A stretch of 64,000 nt of DNA from Salinibacterium sp. ZJ450 (lineage in GTDB: Bacteria; Actinomycetota; Actinomycetes; Actinomycetales; Microbacteriaceae): contig NZ_CP061771.1 of NCBI RefSeq assembly GCF_011751885.2, positions 2,232,001 through 2,296,000 on the forward strand, given 5' to 3'. The notes beneath the pieces were generated by a model that saw only the letters and a program-made list of their open reading frames with translations, made no database searches and was not told the DNA's origin. How positions within the stretch are numbered: the first letter of the stretch is position 1; each line of letters begins with the position of its first letter. Both the position numbers and the translations under genes were made by a program. Of the stretch, positions 8,038 through 18,138 are shown piece by piece.

Positions 8038-10395
8038 TCATCTCCTGTCGCCTCGGGTGGCGCGTTTGCTGGTGGTGTGGGCCCGTCGTCGTCTGGCGAT
8101 CCGGTAGCGGCTGACGAACCGTCGCACGCGGCCGAGCGCGGCGCTGGCAACCTGCACGGCCGCCATCGCCTCGGTCCACACCTGCTCGGACTGGTCGCGG
8201 TCGATCGTGCGCCCCGAGAATACTGCTTCGTCAGTGCGTGCGGCGAGTTCGGGCAGGGTGGCCACCCGCTCGTCTGGCACCTGCGCGGCAAGCCCGTGCG
8301 CGGTGGTGACCCGGGTCGCCTTGCTCGGCACGTCGTATCCGAGCTCCCCGTAGCGGTCGAGCAACTCGTCCCAGGCGAACGCGACCGCGCGGTCGGCAGC
8401 GGCAGCGTTCCGCCGTCGGCGGGTGCGGGCGGCGCGGATCAGCGCGACCGCCGCCATCGGCAGCAAGATCAGCGCGAGCGGGATGCCGACGCCGAGCGCG
8501 ACCGGAACCACCCAGCCGGGCAGCCGCCACGGCAGGTCGTTCTCTTCCTTGGGGTCGTCGATCTCGACCGCGGTGAGCAGTTCCTGCTCATCCTTCTCGG
8601 CGCGCGGCGGCTGGCGAACCTGCGGCTGCGGCTCGGTCTTCGGCTTGGGCGTCTGGTCCTGAGGGATGTCGGTCTCCTCGGGCGTCGGATCGAGGGCCAC
8701 CCAGCCGACCTCGTCGAAGGCGACCTCGACCCAGGCGGTGACATCCGATCCCACCACGTCGATGGACTGCGCATCGGCGGCGACATTCGGTGCGAAGCCC
8801 ATCACAACCCGGGCGGGATAGCCGAGCGAGCGCACCATCAGCGCGAACGCCGAGGCGTACTGTTCCTCGTCGCCGATCATCTGGTTGCGGGTGAACAGCT
8901 CCTCGACCCGGTCGGCGCCGTGCCCCGCGCGGGACGGCACGGCGTCGGAGGCCAGCCCGTGGCTGAGGAATCCGGTGGAGACCAGCTGGGTGCGGATCGC
9001 CTCGATCTGGGCAGCCGGGGTCTCGGCGGTGCCGGCGAACTCGGCGGCCTTGGCGGCGACCGTGTCCGGGGTGAACTCCACCGGCGGCAGCTCGACCGAT
9101 GCCGGGGCGACCTCCGCAAGCTCGTCGGCGCTGAACACCCGCTGCACGTCGGAGTGCAGCCGGTACGTGTCGCCCTGCTCGAGCCCGGAGGTGAGCACCG
9201 CGGTGCCGGTCGCGTTGTTGTAGCGCAGGTTGTCGCTCTCGGCCGAAGCGTCGCCGCCCAGGAACTCCAGCTCGGTGGGATAGCCGACGCCGGGGATCCA
9301 GACGTCCTCGTACGCTCCGATGGTGATGCCCACGTCGCTCGTGCGCTCGGAGGTGAGGAAGCGCTGTTCCGGCAGCTGGCGGCCGACCAGGGCGAACGAA
9401 CCGGAACCGTGCGCCGCGACATCCGCGCCCGTCACGTTCCACAGCTTGCCGGTGAACGAATCCATGGTGGCGAGGCGGATCCGGTCGCCCGGTTGCAGAC
9501 CCTCGGCGGTGAACAGCACCTCTTCGCTGAGGTCCTTGGTGTATTCACGGAACCCGGCGAGCGGGCTCGGGTAGTCCAGCGGGTCGAACGGCGGCTCGAT
9601 CTCGTCGCGCAGCACGAAGCGGTCATCGTTCGCGGGCGCGAGGGCGACCGCGGCTCCCCCGCCGACGATCACCGCGGATGCCACGAGCACGGCGGTTCCG
9701 ACCAGCTTTCGTCGACGCAACTCGGGCTGTGCGGAGAGCACCAGGGATTCCTCTGAGCGTCGCCGCCAGCCGACCCACACCAGCGCCAGCACGGCGAAGG
9801 TGACACCGCGGATGCCGGCCAGGTATGGGTCATCCGTTCCGGTCAGGATGCCGGCGAGATAGACGGCGATCGGGCCGAGCAGTGCCACCGCCAGCCGCCA
9901 CGCGGTGCGCGGCCGCTCGGTGAGCCAGCGGGCCGCGAGGGTCGTCGACACCAGTCCGACCAGCCAGGTGGCCACGTACGGCACGACGGCGATGTAGGCG
10001 GGCGCGCCGATCGGGGTCTGCAGGGTGACGAGGTCCGCCCAGCCGTGGACCGCGCCGATGGCGAGGCTAGCGAGCGACTGCAGGCTGGGCAGCACCCAGA
10101 GGAGCGCCTCGCTCGGCACGGCGAACGCGGAGCCGAACAGGAAATACGCGACGACGGCCACCAATGCGGTGGCGACGGCACTCAGCCGGTAGCGGGCGGC
10201 AATAATGCCGGCGCCGGCTCCGACCACGAGGCCGCCGAGGCCGGCGGCGAGGAAGCTGTAGCCGCCGAACGACGGATGGAAGCCGATGACGCCGAGCACG
10301 GTCAGGATCAGCAGCACCGCGATGTCGGCCCACGCGCGTCCGGGGATCGAGCGGGTCTCTGCCGTCGACGTCGGGGTTTGCATGCGGGCCGCCAT
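8038..10395 (-). CDS. TgpA-like membrane protein with a degenerate transglutaminase-like domain
   Basis: 785 residues: several N-terminal membrane segments (residues ~23-210), an extracytoplasmic transglutaminase-like core (~480-560), a further membrane segment (~625-655) and a C-terminal cytoplasmic tail (DUF4129-like). The core has the usual YASAFALMVRSLGYPARVVMGF and GWVALDPTPEE, so fold and Asp are kept. The nucleophile position reads GDEEQYAS where active enzymes have a Cys, and the His position reads SDVTAWVEV where active enzymes have HAWVEV. Peptide cross-linking or protease activity is therefore doubtful. It overlaps the DUF58 gene by one base (TGATG). Confidence 0.85.
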   Translation of the reverse strand: MAARMQTPTSTAETRSIPGRAWADIAVLLILTVLGVIGFHPSFGGYSFLAAGLGGLVVGAGAGIIAARYRLSAVATALVAVVAYFLFGSAFAVPSEALLWVLPSLQSLASLAIGAVHGWADLVTLQTPIGAPAYIAVVPYVATWLVGLVSTTLAARWLTERPRTAWRLAVALLGPIAVYLAGILTGTDDPYLAGIRGVTFAVLALVWVGWRRRSEESLVLSAQPELRRRKLVGTAVLVASAVIVGGGAAVALAPANDDRFVLRDEIEPPFDPLDYPSPLAGFREYTKDLSEEVLFTAEGLQPGDRIRLATMDSFTGKLWNVTGADVAAHGSGSFALVGRQLPEQRFLTSERTSDVGITIGAYEDVWIPGVGYPTELEFLGGDASAESDNLRYNNATGTAVLTSGLEQGDTYRLHSDVQRVFSADELAEVAPASVELPPVEFTPDTVAAKAAEFAGTAETPAAQIEAIRTQLVSTGFLSHGLASDAVPSRAGHGADRVEELFTRNQMIGDEEQYASAFALMVRSLGYPARVVMGFAPNVAADAQSIDVVGSDVTAWVEVAFDEVGWVALDPTPEETDIPQDQTPKPKTEPQPQVRQPPRAEKDEQELLTAVEIDDPKEENDLPWRLPGWVVPVALGVGIPLALILLPMAAVALIRAARTRRRRNAAAADRAVAFAWDELLDRYGELGYDVPSKATRVTTAHGLAAQVPDERVATLPELAARTDEAVFSGRTIDRDQSEQVWTEAMAAVQVASAALGRVRRFVSRYRIARRRRAHTTSKRATRGDRR

Positions 10396-11609
10396 CAGCT
10401 GGTCCTCCGCAGCAGCTTCGGCAGGTCGGTCAGCTGGCCGACCGTCATCATGGTCAGCCCGGACACGCTGGACAGCTTCGGCAGCACGCCCGCCTCAACG
10501 CGGAATCCGACCTGGCTGGTGTCCTTGCCGAACAGGGTCTCGATGCTGCGGTACTCGGCGGTGGTCATCAGCGAGCCGGCGACGATCATCACGACGCTCG
10601 GGGCGGGCAGGCGCTTGGTGCGTTCCCTGGCGAAGTCGCGCATCGAGTCGAAGTCACGGCCGGTGGGCTCCAGCCGGCAGGAGGCGTCGAGCATGGCGGT
10701 GACGCTGTGCGTGCGCCACGGCCCGACCTCGCTGACGACGTTCATCTGGGTGCCGTCCCGGATCACCTGGGCGGCGATCGACGCGGTCACCGAGATCGCG
10801 AGTTCGAACTCCTCGTCGGAGGCATACAAGTGCCGTTGGGTGGCGTGGATCATGGTGAGCTGTGACCGGCGGGTCTCCTCGAACTGCCGCACCATCAGCT
10901 GGCCGATGCGCGCCGAGGTGCGCCAGTGCACGTGGCGGCGGTCATCTCCCGGAACATAGGGGCGCAGCGCGTGGAAGGCGATGTCGCTCGAGGTGATCTT
11001 CTTCGACACCTGGCCTTCAAGGTCGCGCACCAGTCCCGCGGCGCTCGGCTGCAGGCGGGTGGTGACCGGGTGCACGAACAGCTCCACCGGGTCGGCCCAC
11101 TTGACCGTGCGGCGCATCAGCCCCAGCTCGTCACCGCGCACCGATTCGGCGGGTCCTGCCACGATCACCGCGCGCCGGGCGGTCGGCACGGCGAAGAGTT
11201 CCTCGTGCTGCTCCTTCGGCTTCATGGCGGGAAGCTGGAACTCGGCCACGCCGGCGCCGACCGGCAGCTCCATGCGGCTTGGCGTTAGCGGCTTCGGGCC
11301 GGTGTTGGTCACCAGCATCCGCCCCATCGCTCGGTCGCCGACCACCACGCGACGCGGGTTCAGCTCGATCAGCACCCCGTATGAGGCGCGGCCCACCAGG
11401 TACACCGCCCCGACGACGAGAGCGGCGAGCAGCACGAAACCGAGGTAGGTGAACTCCGCCCAGCCGAACACCAGGCTGAGGGTGATCGACACCGCGGCGA
11501 CCGCCACCACCAGCCGGCCGATCGGCGTGACAATCGCGAGCGTCGGCTGCAGCACCCGTCGGTACCAGTCGAGGGCAGGCTGCAGCGCGCGGGCCAGCCG
11601 GACGAGCAC
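10395..11609 (-). CDS. DUF58 domain protein
   Basis: 404 residues. Two adjacent N-terminal membrane segments (LVVAVAAVSITLSLVFGWAEF, LGFVLLAALVVGAVYLVG) precede an Ig-like stretch and the DUF58 core with its signature YVPGDDRRHVHWRTSARIGQLMVRQFEE, related to a von Willebrand A fold. DUF58 proteins are nearly always paired with MoxR ATPases and TgpA-like proteins, as here, and are thought to act in assembly of exported proteins. The GTG start at 11609 has no good ribosome site; the frame is open upstream with a basic stretch, so the start is uncertain. Confidence 0.85.
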   Translation of the reverse strand: MLVRLARALQPALDWYRRVLQPTLAIVTPIGRLVVAVAAVSITLSLVFGWAEFTYLGFVLLAALVVGAVYLVGRASYGVLIELNPRRVVVGDRAMGRMLVTNTGPKPLTPSRMELPVGAGVAEFQLPAMKPKEQHEELFAVPTARRAVIVAGPAESVRGDELGLMRRTVKWADPVELFVHPVTTRLQPSAAGLVRDLEGQVSKKITSSDIAFHALRPYVPGDDRRHVHWRTSARIGQLMVRQFEETRRSQLTMIHATQRHLYASDEEFELAISVTASIAAQVIRDGTQMNVVSEVGPWRTHSVTAMLDASCRLEPTGRDFDSMRDFARERTKRLPAPSVVMIVAGSLMTTAEYRSIETLFGKDTSQVGFRVEAGVLPKLSSVSGLTMMTVGQLTDLPKLLRRTS

Positions 11610-11661
11610 GGCGGGCGGGCGCTTGCGGGATCGGAGCAGGGAGCGGATGGGACGGCTCGTT

Positions 11662-12630
11662 CTAGGCGGCGCGGTAGACGGGCGGTTCGAGGTCGACGAG
11701 GATGCCGGAGACGATGTCCTCCGCCTTCACCCCGGCGAACTCCGACTCGGGGTCGACGATCATCCGGTGCGCGAGCACCGGCACGGCGAGGTCGCGCACG
11801 TCGTCGGGGGTCACGTAGATGCGTGCCTGGCTGATCGCCCAGGTCTTCACGGCACGGGCCAGGGCGAGGGCGCCACGCATGCTGACGCCGAGCACTACGT
11901 CGCGGTGCTGACGGGTGGCGTCGACGATGTCACTGACGTACTGCATGATCGACTCGTCGACGAATACCTCGGATGCCAGCGTGGACATGGTCACCACGGC
12001 GTCGGAGGTGATGATCGGGGTGACCCGGGAGGCGCGGGCGCGGTTGGAGGAGTCCATCAGCAGGCTGACCGCGGTCTTCGAGTCGGGGTAGCCGAGCGAG
12101 GTCTTGATCAGGAACCGGTCGAGTTGCGCCTCGGGCAGCTTGTAGGTTCCAGCCTGCTCCACCGGGTTCTGGGTGGCGATCACCAGGAACGGCGCACCCA
12201 CGCTGTGGCCCTCGCCGTCGATGGTGATCACGCCCTCCTCCATCACCTCGAGCAGCGCGCTCTGGGTCTTGGGGCTCGCCCGGTTGATCTCGTCGGCGAG
12301 CACGATCGACGCGAAGATCGGGCCGGGGTGGAAAGTGAAGCGCCCCTTCGACTGGTCGAAGATCTGCACACCGGTGACGTCCGAGGGAAGCAGGTCCGGC
12401 GTGAACTGGATGCGGGATGTCGTGCCGTCGAGGGTGTTCGCGAGGGCCTTCGCGAGCACGGTCTTGCCGGTTCCGGGGAAGTCCTCGAGCAGCACGTGCC
12501 CGTCGGACAGCATCGCGGTGAGCACCAGCCGGATGGTCTCGTCCTTGCCGAGAATGGCCTGGTCGATGTTGCTGATCAGCTGGCCGAAGGCGTCGGCGAA
12601 CCAGTCCGCCTGGTCCTGTGTTACTGCCAC
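11662..12630 (-). CDS. MoxR family AAA+ ATPase
   Basis: 322-residue AAA+ chaperone-like ATPase. Walker A is EDFPGTGKTVLAKAL and Walker B is IVLADEINRASPKTQSALLE, followed by sensor 1 (FLVIATQNPVEQAGTY). The start is GTG at 12630 with GAGGAG at good distance; the 19 extra upstream codons do not look like this family. It begins 22 bases after the stop of the giant surface protein and ends before DUF58. MoxR proteins help mature partner complexes; the giant protein or the DUF58 protein is the natural client here by position. Confidence 0.93.
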   Translation of the reverse strand: MAVTQDQADWFADAFGQLISNIDQAILGKDETIRLVLTAMLSDGHVLLEDFPGTGKTVLAKALANTLDGTTSRIQFTPDLLPSDVTGVQIFDQSKGRFTFHPGPIFASIVLADEINRASPKTQSALLEVMEEGVITIDGEGHSVGAPFLVIATQNPVEQAGTYKLPEAQLDRFLIKTSLGYPDSKTAVSLLMDSSNRARASRVTPIITSDAVVTMSTLASEVFVDESIMQYVSDIVDATRQHRDVVLGVSMRGALALARAVKTWAISQARIYVTPDDVRDLAVPVLAHRMIVDPESEFAGVKAEDIVSGILVDLEPPVYRAA

Positions 12631-12652
12631 TGGTGTCTCCTCATTGCGTTTG

Positions 12653-15600
12653 TTACCAATTCCAGGTGTTGTAAATTTCGCTGGCACTGCCGTTGATGAT
12701 CACGCGCACTCCGCAGTCAGCGAAGCCGTCCTGCATCCACGGGGCCGTCTCGTACGAGTTGGTGCCGCCGATGTTCATGCTGAAGCTTCCCGCGATGTCG
12801 CTCCAGCTACCGCCCCGGCAGAACTGCGGCGTGACCGTGTAGTTTCCGCTCGGCCAGTTCTGCACGCTGAACGCGAAGAACTTCGTGTTGCTGACACAGT
12901 CGCCCTGGTAGCAGCGCGTTTCTGCATTGCCGCTCGGGTACGCGTTCGTGACCTTGACCACCGGCGGCGGCGGTGGCGGTTCGTTCTCCACCACGCGCGC
13001 GCCCGACCATCCCGACCAGACACCGTACGAGCCGTTCGCGTCGCTCTGCGCTCGCACCCGCACCTGGTAACTCCCCGCGGGAACGCCACCCTGAGACGCG
13101 CTGGTGGCGGCCGTGCGTCCGGTATAGCCGTTGTTGGTCTCCCACTCGTAGGTGACCGCTGAGCCGCCGCCCTGCGCGGTGGACAGGCCGGTCCAGTTGA
13201 AGCTCAACGTGGCGTTCGCGTAGCCCGACGACCCCGGCGTAGCGGGGGTTGCCACCTGGTTCGGGGTGCCGTACGGGGTCACAGCTGCGCTGGCCGCCGA
13301 CCACTGGCCCCAGCCGAGTTCGTTGTGGGCTCGCACCGTGAAGGTGTAGCTAGTGCCGTTAGTGAGTCCGGTGAACGTGCAGTTCGTCGGCGTGCAGTCC
13401 GCCTTCGAGCCGCCCGGTTCGCTCAGCACCTCGTAGCTATCGATCGCTTCGCCGTTGGTTGCGGGTGCCGAGAACGTGACGGAGGCCTGGCGGTCACCGG
13501 AGTTCGCGATGCGCGGCGCGTTCGGCTTGTCTGGCACGTCGCGCACGGTCAGGATGACGCGGCCGATGGCGTGCCGGTCGGGATCCTGGGTGGCATCCTC
13601 GATCGTGTACTGCACCACCAGGTCGCCGATGAACGACGGCCCGGGAACGACGCTCACCGTGTTGGCGGTGTGGGTGACGGATGCCGCGCTGCCGACCGTC
13701 TCCACCACCGCGTCAATGATCTTCAGTGGCGTCTCCGGGTACGGGTTGGAGTCGTTGTTCAGCACGCTGACCGTCTTCGGCTGGTTGCGCTGCCCTTCCA
13801 GCTTGTCGTCCACCGCTAGCGGCTTCGCGCGCGACGAGGTGACGACGGTGACCTCGATGCTGCCGGGCACCGTGAATTCCGCCCAGCTCAGCACCACGTT
13901 CAGCGTGACCGTGGTGCCCTTCGGCGTGTTGATCGGTGTCGCCACGGTCAACTGGGAGCCGCTCAGAGTGGGCTTCACCTGCGCGGTGCCGCCCTGCAGC
14001 GAGCCGTAGTTCACCGCGGCGAGGATCTCCGGGTTCGGGTGGGCGGTCGCATCGCGCAGGTCGATCGTGCTGCTCTCCCCCACCTCGACCTCAATGCTCG
14101 GTGACGTGAACTCAGGGGCGACATCCCGGAACTCCGGGTCGCCGACGATGATGTTCAGGGTCAGCGTGGCGCGGTTGCCTTTGGGGTCGGTCGCCGACGT
14201 GCCATCCGTCACCTCGAAGGTGACCGAGGCCGGGCCGCGGTAGTCGCGTTCCGGGGTGAAGCGCAGGGTGTCCTGGTCGACGTAGATCCGTTCGCCGTTG
14301 CTGCGGTTCGACGCCACCATCGATTCGCTGGTGAGAATCACCGCGCGGCCGGAGGGCACGATCACGATGTCGGAGAGGTTCCACTGCTTGGTCTCGTTCA
14401 TCCGGATCACCTGCACCGGAAGGTTCGGGTCGAGCAGCGGCGGGTCGAACGTCTCCTCTTCCTCCTGGACAGTCTCCTCCTGGTCGAGGGTTGGGTCCTC
14501 GACCGGCGGCACGATGATGAACGCCATCGCGCTCAGGTCGTCGACCTCGTTGGTGAGACGGAACGCGATCGTCTGACGGGTGGCGCCGGGCGTCACCTCC
14601 ACGATTCCCTCGTCGAGATAATCACCGGCACCGGCGAACGGTCCGTCAAGCGACACCACCAGGTCGTCGATGCGGCCGCCGGGGTTCTGCGCATCCTGGT
14701 AGACGTCCACGCGCACCGGGTCGCCGGCCGCGACCTGGTCGCGTTCGAGCACCTGGTCCACCGCCGTGGGCGGCAGGATCGGGGCGTCCGGAGTTACCAG
14801 CACCTGCACATAGGTGACATCCCGGCCGCCACGGTCGTTGGTCAGTTCGTAGCGGAAGGTGAAGGACATCTCCTCATCGGGTGCCTCGATCACCACGTAC
14901 CGGCGGTCCTCAACCTCCACGCCGATGTCGGCGGGCACGTCCTGCAGTTCGTCGGAGACCTTGATCGGGGCACCCTGCGGGTCGGAATCGTTGAGGGTGA
15001 CGTCGAGGGTCGCCACGCGCCCAGGACGGATGGAGACCGTGTCGGGCAGCGCAGTCGGCGGCAGGTTCACACCGCTGTCCGGGATGACGCCGATCTTGAT
15101 CTCACCGATGCCGGTCGCCCCGAAGGTGTCCACCAGCTCGTATTCAAAGGTGTCGGTGCCGGCCGCGTCGGCGTACCCCTCGTAGACGAGGAAGTTGCTG
15201 CCCTCATCGACGATCGCGCCCAGTCCCGGAGGGCTGACGATGCGGCTGACCTCGGTGGAGTCGCCATCGGGGTCGACGCCGAGCATCGGGATGTCGATGC
15301 GCACCTGATTGCCCGCGAACACGCGTGCGGTGAGCGGGCGGGGGTCGGGCGCCTTGTTCGTGTCCGCGTCGATGCCGGTGACCCGGAACTCCACCCGCGC
15401 GACGTCGCTCTCGCCGAACTGGTCGACGACCCGGTAGATCACGCCGTACTGGCCCGGCTCCTGCGGCGCCTGGAAGCGCACCGTGGTGTCGTCCACGAAC
15501 GCCAGTCCCGCGGCGGGAGCCTCGACGAGGTCCCGGTCGAGCACCATCGGCGCATCATCCGGGTGGTAGTCGTTCTCGAGCACGTCAACGGTCACGATGT

Positions 15601-17995
15601 CGCCGGCGCGCACGGTGGCGGCGTCATCCAGCGCGATCGGCGGCTGGTGTTTCTGGATGGCCGGAACCGGGACCACCGTGACGCCTGCCGTCGAGGTGGC
15701 GAAGCCGTCGGACACGGTGTAGGTGAACTGGTACTGCCCGGTGAGGGGTTCGGTCGCGGTGACGCGCAACAGGGTGCCGTTCAGCACCTCGACCACGACG
15801 CCGGCCGCGGACACCTCGCGGGGCACCTCGATCGACTGGATGCCGAGCACCCGGCCGCTCGGGCTCACATCGTTGGCGAGCACGCCGCTGGTGGTGGACT
15901 GGGTACCGCGCAGGTACACCGTGTCGGTGACGGCGACCGGCGGTTGCGCCTGCTCGGGGGTCTCGCGCACGTCCACCCGGATCATGCCGATGCTGCTCTT
16001 CTCGCCGGCTGAGACCGTGTACTGCACGTAGTACGCGCCGGGCTGGGTGGCGCTGAAGCCGACCAGGCCCTGATCGGTGTTGAGGGTGGCGGTGGCGTTG
16101 TTGCCCGGTGCGTCGATGGCGAGCAGGCCAAGTTGCGCGCCGGAGGGCGACAGGTCGTTCTCGAGGGGATCGATGATGATCTCCTCGTTCACGAACGCGG
16201 TGCCGAAGTCGGGCGTGCCGACGGGGTTCAGCGCGCCGGCCGGCTGCACGTCCACGGTGAGGGTGCCCGCCTGGGCATCCCCGCGGCCGTCCGAGACCGC
16301 GAACGACACCTCCTTCAGGCCGAGCTCAGAGGTGGTGTGGGTGAAGGTCACATAGCCGTCAGGGGTAAATTGCACCAGGTCACCCGACTGCGGGGACGCG
16401 CCGACCAGCAGCAGGTCGTCGCCGTCGGGGTCGCGCCAGTCGTTCAGCACGTTGTAGCTGACGGTCTGGTTCGCCTCGACGCCCACTCCGGCCTGCCGGT
16501 TCGGCAGTGGAACCTCGTTCAGCTCTTCGGCGACGACCCGCACGCTCACCTGGGCCTCGGCGACGCCACCGGGTCGGCCGTCGTCGATCGTGTAGCGGAA
16601 GTTGACGGTTCCGACGAAGCCGTCGGCCGCGGTGAACTGCAACGCGCGACCGCCGTCGATGTACTCCAGGCGGCCGGTGGTCTCGGCGACCGCTCCGGTG
16701 TTGACGATGGTGAGCACGTCGCCGTCGGGGTCGGTGTCGTTGTCAAGCAAGGGCAGGATCGTGGTCTTGCCTGGGCGCACACCGAATTCGTCGTCGCGGG
16801 CGAGCGGCGGCCGGTTCTGCTCGGTGCGTTCGGCGAGGGTGTCCTCGAACGACTGCGTCGACGACTTCTCGTCGCCCTCCTCGCCGTCCTCCTCCTCGGG
16901 CGGGGTCACCTCTTCCCAGTTCTCGACGAGCTGCATGTTCTCGTCGACGAGCCAGACGTTGCCGTTGGTGAGGTTGTTCAGCGCGATCACCGAGCGGTTC
17001 ACCCGGAACTCGAGTTCGCCGCCCTGCGTGTGCTGGGAGATGTCTGTCGGCTGCGGCTCCTGGTTCTCGCAGGCGAGCAGGTACTTCTGGGCGCCTCCCC
17101 ATGCGCCGTGGGCGCAGCCGTCGAGGAAGACGGGCGCCGAGACATCCGTTGGGTCGGTGAGCGCGGTCTCTATGCCCGCGTCGATCTCGGTGACGGAGTT
17201 GTTGCCGAGATTCACCGTGATCAGGGAGTCACCGGATGCCACGAGCGCCGTATCGGACTCGGCGCCGACCTGCTGCAGCCTGAGGCCGTCCGTCGGCAGG
17301 TCGATCTTGCTGCCGTCCTGCTTGTAAAAGTCGTTCGTCGACACGTCGAGGATGACGGCGTGATCGCCGACCGCCGAGATCTGGAATTCCCCGATCGACG
17401 GGAAATCGGTGATCTCGGGCTCGGCGCCCGGCGCCTCGATGCGGGTGAGCGACTTGTCGCCGGGCGACACGGCGATGACTACGCCTCCCTGCGTAACAGT
17501 GGCGTGCCCGTTCTCGCCGAGTTCTGCGTCTGGCTCGGTGTTCGTGTAGTTGAACTGCAGGTCGCCGACCGCGGTGATCACCCAGAGGTCGCCCTCAGGC
17601 GAGACGATCGCCAGGGTCTCTCCGCCGAACGCGATGTCGGAACCTGGCGGCACGTCGATGGCCGACGAGACCTTCGTGAATGCCGGATCGACGCTCTCGA
17701 CCCGGCCGAGCACGGGATCGACCATGAACAGGGTGTCGCCGTCCTGCAGCACGTCGAAGTCCGCACTGCCAGCCGTGACCGAGCCGTTCAGCTCGTCGAT
17801 TTGGCGGTTCAGCCGGCCGCCCAGCAGTTGCTCGGAGTTGGTGACCCACACGTCGCGAGAGTTGAGCTCCACGTCGGCGATGGGAAAACCGGGGTGGAAG
17901 GCGGCGATGGCGAGCGGCACGGCCACGATGACCGCCAGCGCCCAGGTCGAGAACGAGCCGCGACGTGTCCTGATCCACCGGCGAAGTCCGCGCAT
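12653..17995 (-). CDS. Giant Ig-like / fibronectin type III surface protein (1780 aa)
   Basis: Begins with a basic N-terminus and one hydrophobic segment (residues ~17-36), giving a signal anchor. A beta-propeller-like region (~40-350) and an acidic Glu/Asp linker follow. From ~395 to ~1485 there are about eleven tandem cadherin/Big-type Ig repeats, many with DNDxDPDGD-type calcium-binding loops (LLDNDTDPDGD, NVLNDWRDPDGD, LENDYHPDD). Two Fn3 domains (~1486-1670), a poly-Pro linker and a Cys-containing C-terminal domain (CYQGDC, FCRGG, DCGV) close the protein. There is no LPXTG motif, so it is probably held by the N-terminal anchor. It is the first gene of the moxR-DUF58-tgpA-FHA operon and probably a long extracellular adhesin or scaffold. 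Confidence 0.85.
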   Translation of the reverse strand: MRGLRRWIRTRRGSFSTWALAVIVAVPLAIAAFHPGFPIADVELNSRDVWVTNSEQLLGGRLNRQIDELNGSVTAGSADFDVLQDGDTLFMVDPVLGRVESVDPAFTKVSSAIDVPPGSDIAFGGETLAIVSPEGDLWVITAVGDLQFNYTNTEPDAELGENGHATVTQGGVVIAVSPGDKSLTRIEAPGAEPEITDFPSIGEFQISAVGDHAVILDVSTNDFYKQDGSKIDLPTDGLRLQQVGAESDTALVASGDSLITVNLGNNSVTEIDAGIETALTDPTDVSAPVFLDGCAHGAWGGAQKYLLACENQEPQPTDISQHTQGGELEFRVNRSVIALNNLTNGNVWLVDENMQLVENWEEVTPPEEEDGEEGDEKSSTQSFEDTLAERTEQNRPPLARDDEFGVRPGKTTILPLLDNDTDPDGDVLTIVNTGAVAETTGRLEYIDGGRALQFTAADGFVGTVNFRYTIDDGRPGGVAEAQVSVRVVAEELNEVPLPNRQAGVGVEANQTVSYNVLNDWRDPDGDDLLLVGASPQSGDLVQFTPDGYVTFTHTTSELGLKEVSFAVSDGRGDAQAGTLTVDVQPAGALNPVGTPDFGTAFVNEEIIIDPLENDLSPSGAQLGLLAIDAPGNNATATLNTDQGLVGFSATQPGAYYVQYTVSAGEKSSIGMIRVDVRETPEQAQPPVAVTDTVYLRGTQSTTSGVLANDVSPSGRVLGIQSIEVPREVSAAGVVVEVLNGTLLRVTATEPLTGQYQFTYTVSDGFATSTAGVTVVPVPAIQKHQPPIALDDAATVRAGDIVTVDVLENDYHPDDAPMVLDRDLVEAPAAGLAFVDDTTVRFQAPQEPGQYGVIYRVVDQFGESDVARVEFRVTGIDADTNKAPDPRPLTARVFAGNQVRIDIPMLGVDPDGDSTEVSRIVSPPGLGAIVDEGSNFLVYEGYADAAGTDTFEYELVDTFGATGIGEIKIGVIPDSGVNLPPTALPDTVSIRPGRVATLDVTLNDSDPQGAPIKVSDELQDVPADIGVEVEDRRYVVIEAPDEEMSFTFRYELTNDRGGRDVTYVQVLVTPDAPILPPTAVDQVLERDQVAAGDPVRVDVYQDAQNPGGRIDDLVVSLDGPFAGAGDYLDEGIVEVTPGATRQTIAFRLTNEVDDLSAMAFIIVPPVEDPTLDQEETVQEEEETFDPPLLDPNLPVQVIRMNETKQWNLSDIVIVPSGRAVILTSESMVASNRSNGERIYVDQDTLRFTPERDYRGPASVTFEVTDGTSATDPKGNRATLTLNIIVGDPEFRDVAPEFTSPSIEVEVGESSTIDLRDATAHPNPEILAAVNYGSLQGGTAQVKPTLSGSQLTVATPINTPKGTTVTLNVVLSWAEFTVPGSIEVTVVTSSRAKPLAVDDKLEGQRNQPKTVSVLNNDSNPYPETPLKIIDAVVETVGSAASVTHTANTVSVVPGPSFIGDLVVQYTIEDATQDPDRHAIGRVILTVRDVPDKPNAPRIANSGDRQASVTFSAPATNGEAIDSYEVLSEPGGSKADCTPTNCTFTGLTNGTSYTFTVRAHNELGWGQWSAASAAVTPYGTPNQVATPATPGSSGYANATLSFNWTGLSTAQGGGSAVTYEWETNNGYTGRTAATSASQGGVPAGSYQVRVRAQSDANGSYGVWSGWSGARVVENEPPPPPPVVKVTNAYPSGNAETRCYQGDCVSNTKFFAFSVQNWPSGNYTVTPQFCRGGSWSDIAGSFSMNIGGTNSYETAPWMQDGFADCGVRVIINGSASEIYNTWNW

Positions 17996-18093
17996 GCGTC
18001 GAGCCCCCGTTTGGTCAGTCAGTCCGGAACATGGTCGGTATTACCGCCAGCGGTCAAAACTAACATGACCCTTGTTCGGGTGTCGTCCATTTG

Positions 18094-18113
18094 CATGGGC
18101 AGTCCTGCCCATG
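18094..18113. repeat. 20-bp palindrome between the kinase operon and the giant gene
   Basis: CATGGGCAGTCCTGCCCATG is a perfect inverted repeat with a 2-base centre, in the 143-base gap after the FHA/winged-helix gene stop and before the giant gene start. No T-run follows, so it is a poor intrinsic terminator. An operator for the downstream operon is the alternative; the winged-helix protein encoded just upstream is a possible binder. Confidence 0.4.
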
Positions 18114-18138
18114 GGCGCGGCCGGCGGGGCCCGGCGGG

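Noticed and set aside
7528-9756. 742-codon plus-strand frame opposite the FHA and TgpA-like genes
   Set aside because: Shadow of two real genes with domain support on the other strand.
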